DNA of 64,000 bases. Origin: Paratissierella segnis. Lineage in GTDB: Bacteria; Bacillota; Clostridia; Tissierellales; Tissierellaceae. Below the pieces are notes generated by a model. It was not told the origin of the DNA. It did no database searches and saw nothing but the letters and a program-made list of their open reading frames with translations. Shown here piece by piece: positions 17,952-29,200 of this stretch (its first letter is position 1; each line of letters starts with the position of its first letter). The position numbers were made by a program, and so were the translations under genes. Where the stretch lies: positions 158,038-222,037 of the forward strand of contig NZ_JACRTG010000034.1 of the NCBI RefSeq assembly GCF_014385195.1, in the 5' to 3' direction.

Positions 17952-20123
17952 TTAATACATTATTAAATCATATAATCTATATAACATTACTGCAGTTTCT
18001 GCTCGGGTAGCATTTGCCTTTGGGCTGAATTTCCCGTTGGAGCCTTTTATTATCTCATTATAAACTGTAATCTTTGCTCCTTCTTCTGCCCATGGAGCTA
18101 TGGAGTTTACGTCGCTAAATTTCATCAATACCGACTTATCCTGTCCCTTGTACAAATTTTTCTCCAATATTGTTCCTATTATCTTGGACATTTCCTCTCT
18201 GGTTATATACCCATTCGGATCAAATATAACCTCTGATTTCCCATTTATCAATCCGTTTCTATATGCTGCTTTTATGGATTTATAATACCATTTATCCGCA
18301 GTTAAATCTTTAAATGGCAAATTGGTATCTAAATCTTCGTTGTACTTCAACATTCTGGATATTAAGGCTGAAAATTCTGCCCTTGTAATATTGGCAGCGG
18401 GAGCAAATTCTTCTGCTGTTCTTCCTCCTATTATTCCCTTTGCTGCCATGCTGTTGATGGCTTCAACTGCCCATTTATGATTTGACAAATCTTTAAATCC
18501 TATGTTGTTCACTTCTACCCTAAATTCTCCCAATTTATGAGTTAAGAATCTCATGCTCTTTGTTTGAGCATCATATACTCCGCCTATCAATTCCTTTGTT
18601 CCGTCTTCATTTACCAGAACTACGGTTAAATTATCTTTATCATTAACATTGATATCACATGGCATTATAATTTTGACAGGATTTATCAAATTGTTTAGTT
18701 CCTTGCCTTCCTGTTCAAATCTTACCCATGTTGAGTTACTGCGCTTTTGTAATTTTATCTTTATATCTGCTTTTACATCCTTGCTCATGAAATCAGGTGC
18801 TATTTCAAATGACGATTTTTCTGAAGATATTTTTATTGTATCTATTCCTTTGTCAATTGTTTTTTCCAGCAACAGCTTTGTTAATATTATTTCACTGATA
18901 TCATCATTTTCATCCACCATTTTTATTCTAATACTCTTCCCACTGTTCCTATTTGGATTTTCATTGATCTTAGATAGTTTATCCTCGACTTTGACGGAAA
19001 GTTCCAATATTGCATCTATCATTTTATTTAAATCATCTTCATCTTCCATTTTGACAGATGAGCTCAACGCTATTCCCATATTTTCTTCAGCTATTTTACT
19101 CAATTCTTCTATTAAGTCTTTATTTGACTTGTCATCTATCAAATTGTTTAATGCTTTTGTTATGCTTATGGCACTATTCCCTACTTTAATCGCTAATTCT
19201 TCGCCTTTAACTGCTTCCAAAGCATTTAAAAGCACTTTTGATGCCTTTTTGCTCTCCTTAAGGATGTCCTTTATATCGCCGGATTTTGAATCAGCTATTG
19301 TATCTTCAAAAGAAGTTACCATATTGTCCAGAGCTTTAATTATCTCTTTTTCTGTAGAATTTTTATTGTTTACTATCTTTAATGCTTCATCTATAACTTT
19401 ACTTAATTCATCTAAATTGGCATCCCTATGAAATGCCGGTGCTCCTATATCTGCACCCAAATCTTGAGTGTATAGCCACTTGATGCTGTCTCCATCTTTT
19501 AATCTTACGGATCCTGCTCCGACATCAGGGAATTTTCCATTTACAGAGAACATCCATCCGCTGTCTTTTCCCTTATCAAATTCACTTTGATTGTCAATGC
19601 TTGCTATATAGCCTTTGCGATTTTCATATTCAATGCCATGATCATCCAGTATCCTTGTCGTTAAACTTAGGGCACTTTCATTTTTATTTATTATAATATC
19701 GCTTTCGTTTAAGATGACTCCCTTATATCCTTTTATATATAAATCCACCATTTCATCTTCTGATGGATCAGGACCCGGGTTAGGTGCATCCGACTTTTTC
19801 ATAATTATCTTCTTAGCTGCCGTAGTTCCATCTATATTTACTTGACAGTCATAGGTCTTATCCAATTCTAAAGTTGCTTCAACCTCTATCTTCCCTAGAT
19901 CATCTGTGATACCCTGATCTATATAGTAATACCGGAAATCGTCTTTTATTGTTATGCTTACAGGTCGATTTCTTGTACCTTTGATGCTGATTAGCGCTTC
20001 ATTATTTTTTTGAGTACAATCTATTGAAATATTCGATGCTGCCATAACCATCGAAGGGATGAGCAGTAATAGAATCAGCATTATAGACATTATACGCTGC
20101 ATATTTTTTCTCATATTATTCAC
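17952..20123 (-). CDS. SLH-anchored DUF4430 surface protein
   Basis: A 723-residue exported protein. A signal peptide (about 1-29) is followed by a beta-rich domain (31-108) and a proline linker. A DUF4430 (transcobalamin C-terminal-like) domain covers about 125-222, with its hallmark GWMFSVN at 189-195. A long helical/charged region (about 230-400), a ZU5-like or beta region (about 410-530) and three SLH domains (about 545-723) complete it, the last for attachment to secondary cell-wall polymer. It is the third gene of operon B, which begins with a cobalamin riboswitch. I infer a role in corrinoid binding at the surface; no binding has been shown. A GTG start is used here; ATG three codons on is an alternative. 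Confidence 0.8.
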   Translation of the reverse strand: MNNMRKNMQRIMSIMLILLLLIPSMVMAASNISIDCTQKNNEALISIKGTRNRPVSITIKDDFRYYYIDQGITDDLGKIEVEATLELDKTYDCQVNIDGTTAAKKIIMKKSDAPNPGPDPSEDEMVDLYIKGYKGVILNESDIIINKNESALSLTTRILDDHGIEYENRKGYIASIDNQSEFDKGKDSGWMFSVNGKFPDVGAGSVRLKDGDSIKWLYTQDLGADIGAPAFHRDANLDELSKVIDEALKIVNNKNSTEKEIIKALDNMVTSFEDTIADSKSGDIKDILKESKKASKVLLNALEAVKGEELAIKVGNSAISITKALNNLIDDKSNKDLIEELSKIAEENMGIALSSSVKMEDEDDLNKMIDAILELSVKVEDKLSKINENPNRNSGKSIRIKMVDENDDISEIILTKLLLEKTIDKGIDTIKISSEKSSFEIAPDFMSKDVKADIKIKLQKRSNSTWVRFEQEGKELNNLINPVKIIMPCDINVNDKDNLTVVLVNEDGTKELIGGVYDAQTKSMRFLTHKLGEFRVEVNNIGFKDLSNHKWAVEAINSMAAKGIIGGRTAEEFAPAANITRAEFSALISRMLKYNEDLDTNLPFKDLTADKWYYKSIKAAYRNGLINGKSEVIFDPNGYITREEMSKIIGTILEKNLYKGQDKSVLMKFSDVNSIAPWAEEGAKITVYNEIIKGSNGKFSPKANATRAETAVMLYRLYDLIMY

Positions 20124-20167
20124 TTCACTCCTTAATATTGTGAGTAATTACAATCCTATATAAGACC

Positions 20168-20186
20168 CCTCGGGCAACGCCCGAGG
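20168..20186. other. GC-rich hairpin between operon B genes
   Basis: CCTCGGGC and GCCCGAGG enclose a 3-base loop. No T-run follows on the minus strand, so it more likely tunes mRNA stability or partially attenuates the downstream SLH gene than terminates fully. Confidence 0.6.
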
Positions 20187-20198
20187 AATCCAATGTTT

Positions 20199-23100
20199 TT
20201 AATTAGCTACTTCTATCTCTTTTGCTTCTTGCATCAGTATATTTTGGTATCTTATGTCATCCCATAGGAATGCCTTTATATAGTAGTTTCCTAATTCAGG
20301 AACTAAGAAACCCGCAGCCAATTCCAATTCTTCTTTGCTATTTAATTCTTTTTTAACCATTGAATAATTGATTAGTTTATTGGTTTTGTTTTCATATAAA
20401 GCTACTATAAACGTAGCAGGTTTCTTCTCTTCAGTCAGATTTCTAAGCTTTACTTTTGCATCTGCTTGTTTGCCATTTTTTGCTTCTGAATCTCCAGTAT
20501 ATTCTATTTCAAATTCTTGAGCAGATATTTTAAGTTCAATACTATCTTCTGTTTCCTTATCTTTAACCTTTGCTGTTATGGTAACTACGCCTGCTTTTTT
20601 AGTTGTTACTGTTCCATTAGCATCTACTTCTGCAATGTCAGTATCTGAACTTGACCACTCAATTTCCCTAACTGGTACTATTTGCCCGTTTTCGTCATAT
20701 CCTGTTGCCAGTAATTTTATAATTTCGCCTTCTATTATTTTAGCTATATCAGGTTCATTTATCTTTATGTCGGCTACTTCATTTGCATTAAACTTCATTT
20801 CATTGAACATTGATTTACCTATATATACATCTGCTAATGCAATAAATGCCTGCTCTGTTACCATCCCAATATCTGAACCCCATTCTGATTCATTTTCAAA
20901 ATATCCGTCTTTATAATAGTTCATCAGAGAATCTACTGCAGTCTTTCCTCCCACAGTCCATTTTTCTGATAATGGATCTTCTCCTACTGCCATTAAGCCT
21001 TGAAGAACTGCTGATGTGGAATATGGGTTTTCTGAACCCCATGCTATAAATCCACCTGTATTTGCATCTTGTACTCCTTTTAGATAGTCTAATCCTTTCT
21101 CTATTGCAGTTTGAACTTTTGTTTTATCTTTATATTTTGCTAATGCTGTCAATACCATTCCCGTCTCATCTGCTCCGCCAAAGCTTCCAGTGCTGTTGTC
21201 TTGATAGCTGAGAAGTGCATCTACCGCTTTATCTCTATCATAATCAGCTACTGCCATATCCAATGCCAACATGCTAAATGCAACAGTTGTAGCATAATCA
21301 TCAGATTGTCCTATAATGAATTTACCTTCTGCATTTTGTGAATTTACTAAGGTTTTTACATAATCTTTTTTGCTATAATTATATGGGTCTTTTCCTGCTG
21401 CTATTAATCGCAATATATTTCCCACATGCTCTGATGCGGTTTTTGGCTCTTCATTTGTTTTGAATTTTTGAGTAATTTCTAATAAATCTTCCTCCAAATT
21501 GTTGCTTGTGAAATTATATCCAAGGGCTACTCTGAAGGCAAATTCATCTTCCTTAGAGTAATATTTCCTTACAGCTTTTATTACTTGTTCTAATGTTATT
21601 TCTTCCTCGTCAGCTTCTGTTACTTTTATTTCTACAGTATCTTTTATATCTTTGTCTTCTGCAAGTGCTGCTGTTACAGTCACTTCTCCCGTTTTATGTG
21701 CTATTAGCTTTCCGTCTTCTATTGTAGCTATTTCTGCATTGGAGCTTAACCACATTATTTCTTTGTCTGTTACTATGGTATCTCCTTTACGAACTTCTGC
21801 TGCAAGGGGTAATTCTTCTCCTACTTTTACGGATTTTCCTGATACTATCTTTATACCAAGCTTTTCTTCCGGTTCCTCACCTGTTAGTTCTGCCCAAGTA
21901 GGAGCCTTGTCATAATCGCGATAATAATCATAGGTACAGTACCAAATGACTTTATCTCCTGCATTGAGTCTTACTTTATCAGCTGTTGTATCCGGACTTT
22001 TTCCATTGACAGTAAACATCCAGCCGCCAGAAGGTAGTCCCGTAATTCCATATATTGAAGTTATCCAGCTTCCCGTTCCCTCATATTCCTCAGTAGTTGC
22101 CTGTAATGCTCCAAAGACCGTCAAACCCCCATCGTGTTCGTCTTTGTTTATAGTTACTTCCTTAGGATCTGATTTTACTTCATATTCTCCATCCTCATCA
22201 AAGACAATAATCGCTGTATTTACTTCCAATGTCTTTATTTCTTCTACAACTGTTATTGTAAATGTGTCCTGGACTTCAGTACCTTCAACTTTTGCTGTTA
22301 TCGTGGCCGTGCCTGTTCCCTTGGTTGTTACATTTCCATTTATTACTGTGGCTACATCTTCATTTGAAGATGACCAGATTAATTCTTGTCCTGCCAATAC
22401 TTTTCCATCTTTATCATATACCTTTGCTGTTAATGCTAGTGATTGCCCTACTTCTATCTCGGCTTTATCTGGTTTTACTATTTCTATAGTAGCCGGTACT
22501 GCATCTGGATCCATGTTCAGTCTCAATAATTCAAACATGGATTTTTGATTCTTTAAATCTGTCAATGCTCCAAATGCGGTATAGGTAGCCTCATAGTAGG
22601 TATATTCATCCTCTACGCCTTTCCCATAGCCACTATTTTTCATATTATCCTTTACGGTTTTGCTTTTTACTATAGCATGGAGCATAGTTGAATCATTCTT
22701 TATCCATTCTTTATCTTCCAATGGATTTATTCCGTTTGCTATTAATCCTTGAATAACCCTTCCAGTTGCTGTCGGACTGTTGGTTCCCTTTTCAAAGCCG
22801 AATGCAATATCAAATCCTCCGTCTTTATTTTGTTTGGTTTTAAGATAAGCTAATATTTCATCTATCTTGCCCTGCACCCCGGTTACATCTTTGTGATTTG
22901 ATAATGCTGTCAACACTAGTCCCTCTGTTTTTATATCCTTATAGGTGTGGGAACCATCTTTTTTATCATAAATCTCCATCAATTTTGTAACTATTTCTTC
23001 GTTATAGTTTCCCCCCGCCATATCCAGAGCTATAACCGACCTTGTCTGTGCCTCTATTGAGTTTTTATCGCTTTCAGCTTTTACAAATTCGCCCTTGTTC

Positions 23101-26100
23101 TCTCCATCCGTCTGCTGTGATTCTTCCAGCTCTTCTACCAGGTTTCTAACCTTGCCTTTGCCTTTGTCGTTATATTGTCTTGGATCTAAATCTGCTCCTA
23201 TCAAGGTTATTATGGATTGGGACAGCTGATATGCGGATTTATTGTCTTCATCTATATAAATATGCTTTTGAATATTATCTAAATCCATTCCTGCCAATCT
23301 TGCAGATCCCGTTGCCATCATGGATAATCCTGCGTTTCCTGTGCTCCCGCTGCTGTCTTCCGTCATATATGCTTCATAGCATTGTTTTAAGAAATCTATT
23401 TCTTCATCTAAATCTACCGGCGTTACAGGTTCTACCGGTGCTTTAGGTTTTACATTCAGTTTTATACTTGCTTTTACATTGCTATCCGTTTGGGATACTG
23501 CAGTAATAGTTACTTCTGTTGTCGTCTCTACCTTTTTTGCTATGAATTTATTGGGCGCTTTAAATTCCAATATTCCTTCATTTGATACTTCCCAATTTAC
23601 CTTTTCATCTGTTAATACTTCTTTGTCCTCGTTTAGCACTTCTGCTGTTAGACCCATTTCCGAGCCTTCTTCCAGCTCAGATATGATTCTGCCGCCTTCA
23701 TACTTTATTTTAATGCTATGCGGTTTTGTAAGGTCCGGTTCTTGTTCTTCACCTTTATTGGCTTCACCATACATGGATTTCCCATTTTTTAAATCTGCCA
23801 ACGCTGCAAAAGCATCTATGGTAGCCTTTGTATCGGTTACTGCGGATGTGCTATCCGTTGCTTTAAACCCCGTAGATGTCTTGAATAGAAGTAATCCATC
23901 TAATATGGTTTTACCGTCTTCTGTCCATTCTTCACTTAACGGATTATCCCCTATTGCCATTAATGCCTGAATAACCGATGCAGTACTGGATGCTCTGAAT
24001 TGTGGTTCCTCGTTATATTTAAAGCCTTCTATGTTTCCATCAATATATTGTCTTAATTTGAAGTACTTCTTAACACCTCCAATTATCTCCATAACCTGTG
24101 GATTATCCTGATGTTTCGATAGTGCTATTAACCCTAAGGAACTTCTCTCTATATTATCTCCTTCAGTTGAATTTTTAAGTTCATAATAGTATTTACTACC
24201 ATCTTTTTTGGCTTTTGACAAAAGAAGATTGATTGCACTTGTTTTATTGTATAAATCCTCTGTACTGTCAATTGAAGCTTCATACATATCTAAAGCTATT
24301 ACAGACATCATTAAATCTTTATCATCAGGAGTTGAATACCCTAATTTAAAGTTTCCATTTGTCTGCTGTGAATTTATTAATTCTTCTACATAGTCATTGT
24401 CATCATAATCCCTCGGATCTTCTCCTGCAGCTATCAATGTCATTATATTTTCTGCTAATTCCTTTGCTGATGTATAATTATCTCTAATATACATCTTATC
24501 TTTAACGATATCAGCATCTTCTCCATTATGAATCATGGACATGGATAGCAGATAATTGTAATTATATCCTGTTTGTCCATCCAAATACGGCTTAACTTCG
24601 TTTATATTTGCAATTATTATATTTTCTGTTGTTTTAGGAGTTACTGTTACATCTATAGTTGCTTTTATTTCAGGGTTGGTAGTTGAAGTTGCTGTTATGG
24701 TTACAATGGTTTCTTCTATAACTTCTCCAGCTGTAAAAGTATCTAAAAATGAAAATTTTAATACATCAGGATTTGAACTCTCAAATGTTACCTTTTCTCC
24801 CTTTACTTCTTCACCATTCCCATTTAAAACTTTCGTATTTATTATTTGCTTTCCGCCTGGGAATAATGGTGTTACTTGTTTTCCTCCCGAGAAGCTTAAT
24901 TCTATACTTGCCGGTTTTGCCGGGTCTACCGGTTCTTCACCTTCTTTTGTGTATGTGAAAGTTATTGTATTGTCCTTTTCGTCTAATGTTACTGTTTGTG
25001 ATTCAGGGGTAGTATATTCTTCTATTTCTATTGGTTCAAAAGTGTATTCTTGATTCATTTGGTAATAGTTTTCCGATATTTCATCTATTACCTTTATTAA
25101 ATTATAAGTAACAGTTTTATCCACATCGTAATTTAATAAATCATCTCCCGAGCCTTCTACGGCTACCCATGTTGAACCTTGTTTTTCCGCCTTTTTTAAT
25201 TCTTTTCCTACTATGGTTTTGCTTGGAACGACTTCTTCGCCCTCGCTATCCTTGTATTCAATGGTCACAGATGCCGGATTTACTATGCCAAAAGTATTCT
25301 CGGCTGTGGCTCCGGAATTGTTGTATACTTTTACAAGATACAAAATTTTTGATGTTCTTTGATTCCCATTTCTTCTGAATATGGAATTATCTCTGCTAAT
25401 ACTTGGCCAATTTTCTACCGTGTCCGGTATTATTATTTCATCAATCTGATTGTCTTCAAATGCATTTGCCCCTATAGTCTTTAATCCATCATGCAATATT
25501 ACGTTGGTTAATAAATTTGTCGTAAATGCATTTTCTTGTATTTCCTCTACAGTGGATGGGATTTCTATTTCTGTAAACTTATTTTGCATAAATGCTGAAT
25601 TGCCTATAGATTTCAGGCTATTAGAAAATTCTATTTCAGTTAGCTTGTTATTAAAAAACGCTCTTTCACTCAATTCTGTAATACTGTCAGGAAGATTTAT
25701 CTTTTCTAACAAATTTCCTTGAAATGCCCACTCGCCAACTACCTCTAATCCTTCAGGCAATTTTAGTGTTTTAATTTGAGTGCTTATTGTACCCCCACTG
25801 GTTGAATAATAAAAAGCTTTCTCACCTATGCTTTTTACCGGTACTCCGTTTATCTCTTCCGGTATTACTAAATCTGCCGGCGGTGAATCATTCATATATC
25901 CTGTGATTTTTACAGTGCCATCTGAATTATCCACATATTTAAACAGACTGTCCTCTGCCTCTTGCAGTTCGATTCTATTAATTCCTGCTTCTTCAGCCTC
26001 ATTTATTTCTTCTATTTCTAGTTCTGCCTTTTCTTCTGTTTCTTCTACTTCTACTGTTTCTAATTCTTCCTCATCTTTATCTGAAGTCTCACTACCTTCT

Positions 26101-26252
26101 GTGCTTTCTGATTCACCCGGTTGTTTAATTTCTTCTTCTATATCCACATTAGCTTCTGCTGCGCTTGCTATATTGTTAACCGCTAAAAAAATCGGTGATA
26201 TAATAATGCTGAGCGCTAATAATATGGATATAAATTTAAATCTTCTTTGCAT
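20199..26252 (-). CDS. giant exported multidomain protein with three alpha/alpha-barrel domains, DUF4430, Big2 and BspA-type LRRs
   Basis: A 2017-residue exported protein. Approximate order: signal peptide 1-31; Glu-rich segment 35-95; BspA-type leucine-rich repeats 120-290; beta domains 330-540; a first prenyltransferase/squalene-cyclase-like helical barrel 545-840; an Ig-like domain; a second barrel 955-1230; Big2 1240-1330; DUF4430 1345-1450 with GGWMFTVNGKSPD; Big2 1455-1530; a third barrel 1540-1830; Big2 1835-1915; and a C-terminal beta module 1920-2017. Each barrel repeats motifs such as LIAAGEDP, GLIALSKH and NPYSTSAVLQGLMAVGEDPL. There is no SLH or LPXTG anchor. It lies in a cobalamin-riboswitch operon, and barrel plus DUF4430 are the intrinsic-factor domain types, hence my inference of corrinoid capture. 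Confidence 0.8.
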   Translation of the reverse strand: MQRRFKFISILLALSIIISPIFLAVNNIASAAEANVDIEEEIKQPGESESTEGSETSDKDEEELETVEVEETEEKAELEIEEINEAEEAGINRIELQEAEDSLFKYVDNSDGTVKITGYMNDSPPADLVIPEEINGVPVKSIGEKAFYYSTSGGTISTQIKTLKLPEGLEVVGEWAFQGNLLEKINLPDSITELSERAFFNNKLTEIEFSNSLKSIGNSAFMQNKFTEIEIPSTVEEIQENAFTTNLLTNVILHDGLKTIGANAFEDNQIDEIIIPDTVENWPSISRDNSIFRRNGNQRTSKILYLVKVYNNSGATAENTFGIVNPASVTIEYKDSEGEEVVPSKTIVGKELKKAEKQGSTWVAVEGSGDDLLNYDVDKTVTYNLIKVIDEISENYYQMNQEYTFEPIEIEEYTTPESQTVTLDEKDNTITFTYTKEGEEPVDPAKPASIELSFSGGKQVTPLFPGGKQIINTKVLNGNGEEVKGEKVTFESSNPDVLKFSFLDTFTAGEVIEETIVTITATSTTNPEIKATIDVTVTPKTTENIIIANINEVKPYLDGQTGYNYNYLLSMSMIHNGEDADIVKDKMYIRDNYTSAKELAENIMTLIAAGEDPRDYDDNDYVEELINSQQTNGNFKLGYSTPDDKDLMMSVIALDMYEASIDSTEDLYNKTSAINLLLSKAKKDGSKYYYELKNSTEGDNIERSSLGLIALSKHQDNPQVMEIIGGVKKYFKLRQYIDGNIEGFKYNEEPQFRASSTASVIQALMAIGDNPLSEEWTEDGKTILDGLLLFKTSTGFKATDSTSAVTDTKATIDAFAALADLKNGKSMYGEANKGEEQEPDLTKPHSIKIKYEGGRIISELEEGSEMGLTAEVLNEDKEVLTDEKVNWEVSNEGILEFKAPNKFIAKKVETTTEVTITAVSQTDSNVKASIKLNVKPKAPVEPVTPVDLDEEIDFLKQCYEAYMTEDSSGSTGNAGLSMMATGSARLAGMDLDNIQKHIYIDEDNKSAYQLSQSIITLIGADLDPRQYNDKGKGKVRNLVEELEESQQTDGENKGEFVKAESDKNSIEAQTRSVIALDMAGGNYNEEIVTKLMEIYDKKDGSHTYKDIKTEGLVLTALSNHKDVTGVQGKIDEILAYLKTKQNKDGGFDIAFGFEKGTNSPTATGRVIQGLIANGINPLEDKEWIKNDSTMLHAIVKSKTVKDNMKNSGYGKGVEDEYTYYEATYTAFGALTDLKNQKSMFELLRLNMDPDAVPATIEIVKPDKAEIEVGQSLALTAKVYDKDGKVLAGQELIWSSSNEDVATVINGNVTTKGTGTATITAKVEGTEVQDTFTITVVEEIKTLEVNTAIIVFDEDGEYEVKSDPKEVTINKDEHDGGLTVFGALQATTEEYEGTGSWITSIYGITGLPSGGWMFTVNGKSPDTTADKVRLNAGDKVIWYCTYDYYRDYDKAPTWAELTGEEPEEKLGIKIVSGKSVKVGEELPLAAEVRKGDTIVTDKEIMWLSSNAEIATIEDGKLIAHKTGEVTVTAALAEDKDIKDTVEIKVTEADEEEITLEQVIKAVRKYYSKEDEFAFRVALGYNFTSNNLEEDLLEITQKFKTNEEPKTASEHVGNILRLIAAGKDPYNYSKKDYVKTLVNSQNAEGKFIIGQSDDYATTVAFSMLALDMAVADYDRDKAVDALLSYQDNSTGSFGGADETGMVLTALAKYKDKTKVQTAIEKGLDYLKGVQDANTGGFIAWGSENPYSTSAVLQGLMAVGEDPLSEKWTVGGKTAVDSLMNYYKDGYFENESEWGSDIGMVTEQAFIALADVYIGKSMFNEMKFNANEVADIKINEPDIAKIIEGEIIKLLATGYDENGQIVPVREIEWSSSDTDIAEVDANGTVTTKKAGVVTITAKVKDKETEDSIELKISAQEFEIEYTGDSEAKNGKQADAKVKLRNLTEEKKPATFIVALYENKTNKLINYSMVKKELNSKEELELAAGFLVPELGNYYIKAFLWDDIRYQNILMQEAKEIEVAN

Positions 26253-26290
26253 ATGTTCGCTCCTCCTTTATTGTTTTAATTCACTTTTAA

Positions 26291-29200
26291 TTATTTTGAA
26301 ATGAATTTTTTGATATAGTATTCACCCTTTAGAGGTATCAAAAATATAGCTTCTACTTCAATTTCTTCATTTGCCCTAAATTCTTTATCCGTAGATGAAT
26401 AGTTAATTAATTTGTCAGTATTTTTGTCATATAAACCTACTGTAAATGTTGCATGTATATTTTCATCAGTAAGATTTGTAACTTTATATTTTAATTTAGC
26501 ATCTTTACCATTTATTATAGTTTCTTCTGACAGAGATTCTATTACTATTTTATCTTCCGGATCTGTTGCCAAAGTACCTTCTATAATAACTTCAACATCT
26601 TTAGTTTCAAACTCTCCATTTTTTATGAATACAAGGGTCACACTGGTCTTTTCGTTATTTTCTGTATTGTTTTGTTTAATTAGAGTAAATTGTCCTGCCG
26701 GAGCTTTGTCTGTAATATATCCTGTATATTCTTTTTGAGAATATACCAAGGATATCTCAGTGCCTATTTCCATATTGTCCTTTAATTTTACTATATCCTC
26801 TGTTATGTTCGTACCTTTTGCTACGGTTTTGTGAATGATAACACTATCCACATACTTTTCGGCTTCCGATTTTACTGCCCGTTTATCTTCATTCTCCTCT
26901 TTCTCCGGAAGAGTAACGTCAAGTATAGTTTTCAATTTCCTCTTAGCTTCTTCAAAGGATACTCCTACTGATTTGTACTTATCGTAATTCGGATTTGTAG
27001 TATCAACTACATTTCCAAATCCCTTTATGGTATTTCCCAAATAATCTGTAGAATTTCCGTAAGAATTTTCAATATCCTTTTCTATATTATTTCCATCATA
27101 AAAACCTGCAAAGCCACCGTTCCAACTCCAACCGGGCATTAAAGTTCCTGTACTTATGCAGTTTTTTACAGCTCCGGAAATAATTCCTGCAAAACCTCCA
27201 AAATAATTACCGCTGCCTACACTCCCAATTACATTCCCCGTAGAATACGAATCTTCAATTGTTGAATATATACTGCTTGACCCAACAAATCCTCCTGTTG
27301 AATATGAACCAGTTACATTTCCTGTTGCATAGGATGTATATATTTGTTCCCAATTAGAGCCTGCCAATCCGCCTGTAGTATTGCCTCCTTTTACATTCCC
27401 GGAAGCAAAGCTGTTGCTTATAACTCCGCGATTCCAACCTACTAATCCTCCTACATTTCCAGCATCATCAGCAGGAGCTGTTTGCCCAATTACTTCTACA
27501 TCGGCTGAACTTTTATCTATAGCGCTATATACATAGCTCCCGCTGCCTGTTCCTTCAACGGTATTGTTTCCATCATTGATGCCTACCAGCCCGCCTATTC
27601 TGGTAGCTTTCGCAACGTCAGTTCCCAATCCTGTGATTTTGCCGGTGACATGACAGTTTCCAATTAAGCAAGCTCCATTTTTATCTTCTTTTGCCCAACC
27701 TGCTAAAATACCTAGCCGGCTTCCACCTACTATATTGGCATTAGTTATTTTTACATTTACTACTTTTGCATCGATTAAAACTCCAAAAAATCCTATATTT
27801 TTGCTGTTTTTATCCTTCTTTATAGTCAAGTTGGATATCTCTTGATTATTTCCATCAAAATTGCCCATAAAAGGATTGTCTTCTGTTCCAATGGGCTCGA
27901 AGGATATTCCGCTTAAATCAATAGGCTTATTTACCTTAAAATGAGCCTTCGGATATTCCATGACATGATTAAAATCTGTTGGCTTTTCTATTAAATAGGG
28001 TTCTTCTTCCGTCCCTTTTCCTTGAAGTTCATCACTTTCTTCTCCTTCTTCAGGTACAGACGCCAAAAGTTCATCCCATTTTGGTCCTTTAAAGTTGTTT
28101 AAAGGACTTCCATAGAACCAAAGAATCTTATCCTCATCTTTTACAGTTGCCGTTGATACACCTACAGGCGGAGTTTTATCATTTATGGTGAACATCCAAC
28201 CATCCGGAGCACTGGCTTCAATTCCATCAATGGATTCTACAAATTCACCATAGGTGCCAGTTTTAGATATATATGGAATTTTATCCTTTCCTTCTTCCAA
28301 TATATCTAATACCGTAGGTTTTTCTTTATCAATTAATATATCAATAGGATCAATATGCTTTTTAAATTTATAGCTATTTTTATTATAAGTTGCTACCATG
28401 ACTTTAACGCTTATACCTGTAGGTACCTCTTCTGTTGGTTTTGGAGGAATTGCAATGATATAGGGAAAGCCTTCATTTATATTTTCTGCCTTTGCCCATA
28501 TATTTTGTCCGCCATTTAAAATAGCCAGTATATCATCTGATTTAAGTTCCGTCGAGGTTTTTTCAGTGACACCTGATACATCTGTGCTGCTTTCCGTCGG
28601 AAGTTGTCTCTCGGAATTGTAGAAACAGTTAACCGCTGTTCCTCCACTATAGTTTAACCCTCCTATAAAACCACTGCCGCTAATTGTAGGAAAGACATCC
28701 ACATTGGCATAGGAATTAACAGTAGATGAACCGCTATCTGAACGACCTACTAATCCTCCAATCTGTTCAGTTCCTCTTATAATTCCGAAAGCATAGCTAT
28801 TTTCAACGGAGCCGTGATTTTGACCTACTAATCCTCCGATCCACTTTTTTGCTTCTATTGTTGCAGAGGCATAACTTTGCTTGATACTTCCGATTTTTTC
28901 GTTACTCCCTACTAATCCACCAGTTGTAGTACTATATGAATCCTCACTTTTTACTATACAGTTATCTGCAAAGCTTTTTTCAACTGTTCCATTATTGACA
29001 CCTACAAGACCACCTACTGTATTTGAAGTAGATGTAAGTATGCTGTCCACAACAAAACAATTTTCAATTATTCCTTTGTTTTCACCTGCTAATATTCCTG
29101 AATGAGTTCCTAATCTTAATCTTGCATCTTCAATCCCCAAATTTTTTATCATTCCGTCAGCAGATATAGTATTAAATAGCCCGCCGCCGGTACTTGTAAA

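Noticed and set aside
18649..19431. 260-codon open frame on the plus strand inside the SLH/DUF4430 gene
   Set aside because: It is the complement of a well-supported exported protein gene, has a Ser/Leu/Ile-rich composition typical of antisense to Asp/Lys/Asn-rich coding sequence, and has no ribosome site.
21946..22548. 200-codon plus-strand frame inside the giant barrel gene
   Set aside because: Antisense shadow of Big2 and DUF4430 coding sequence, rich in Ser/Val/Thr, with no homology I recognise.
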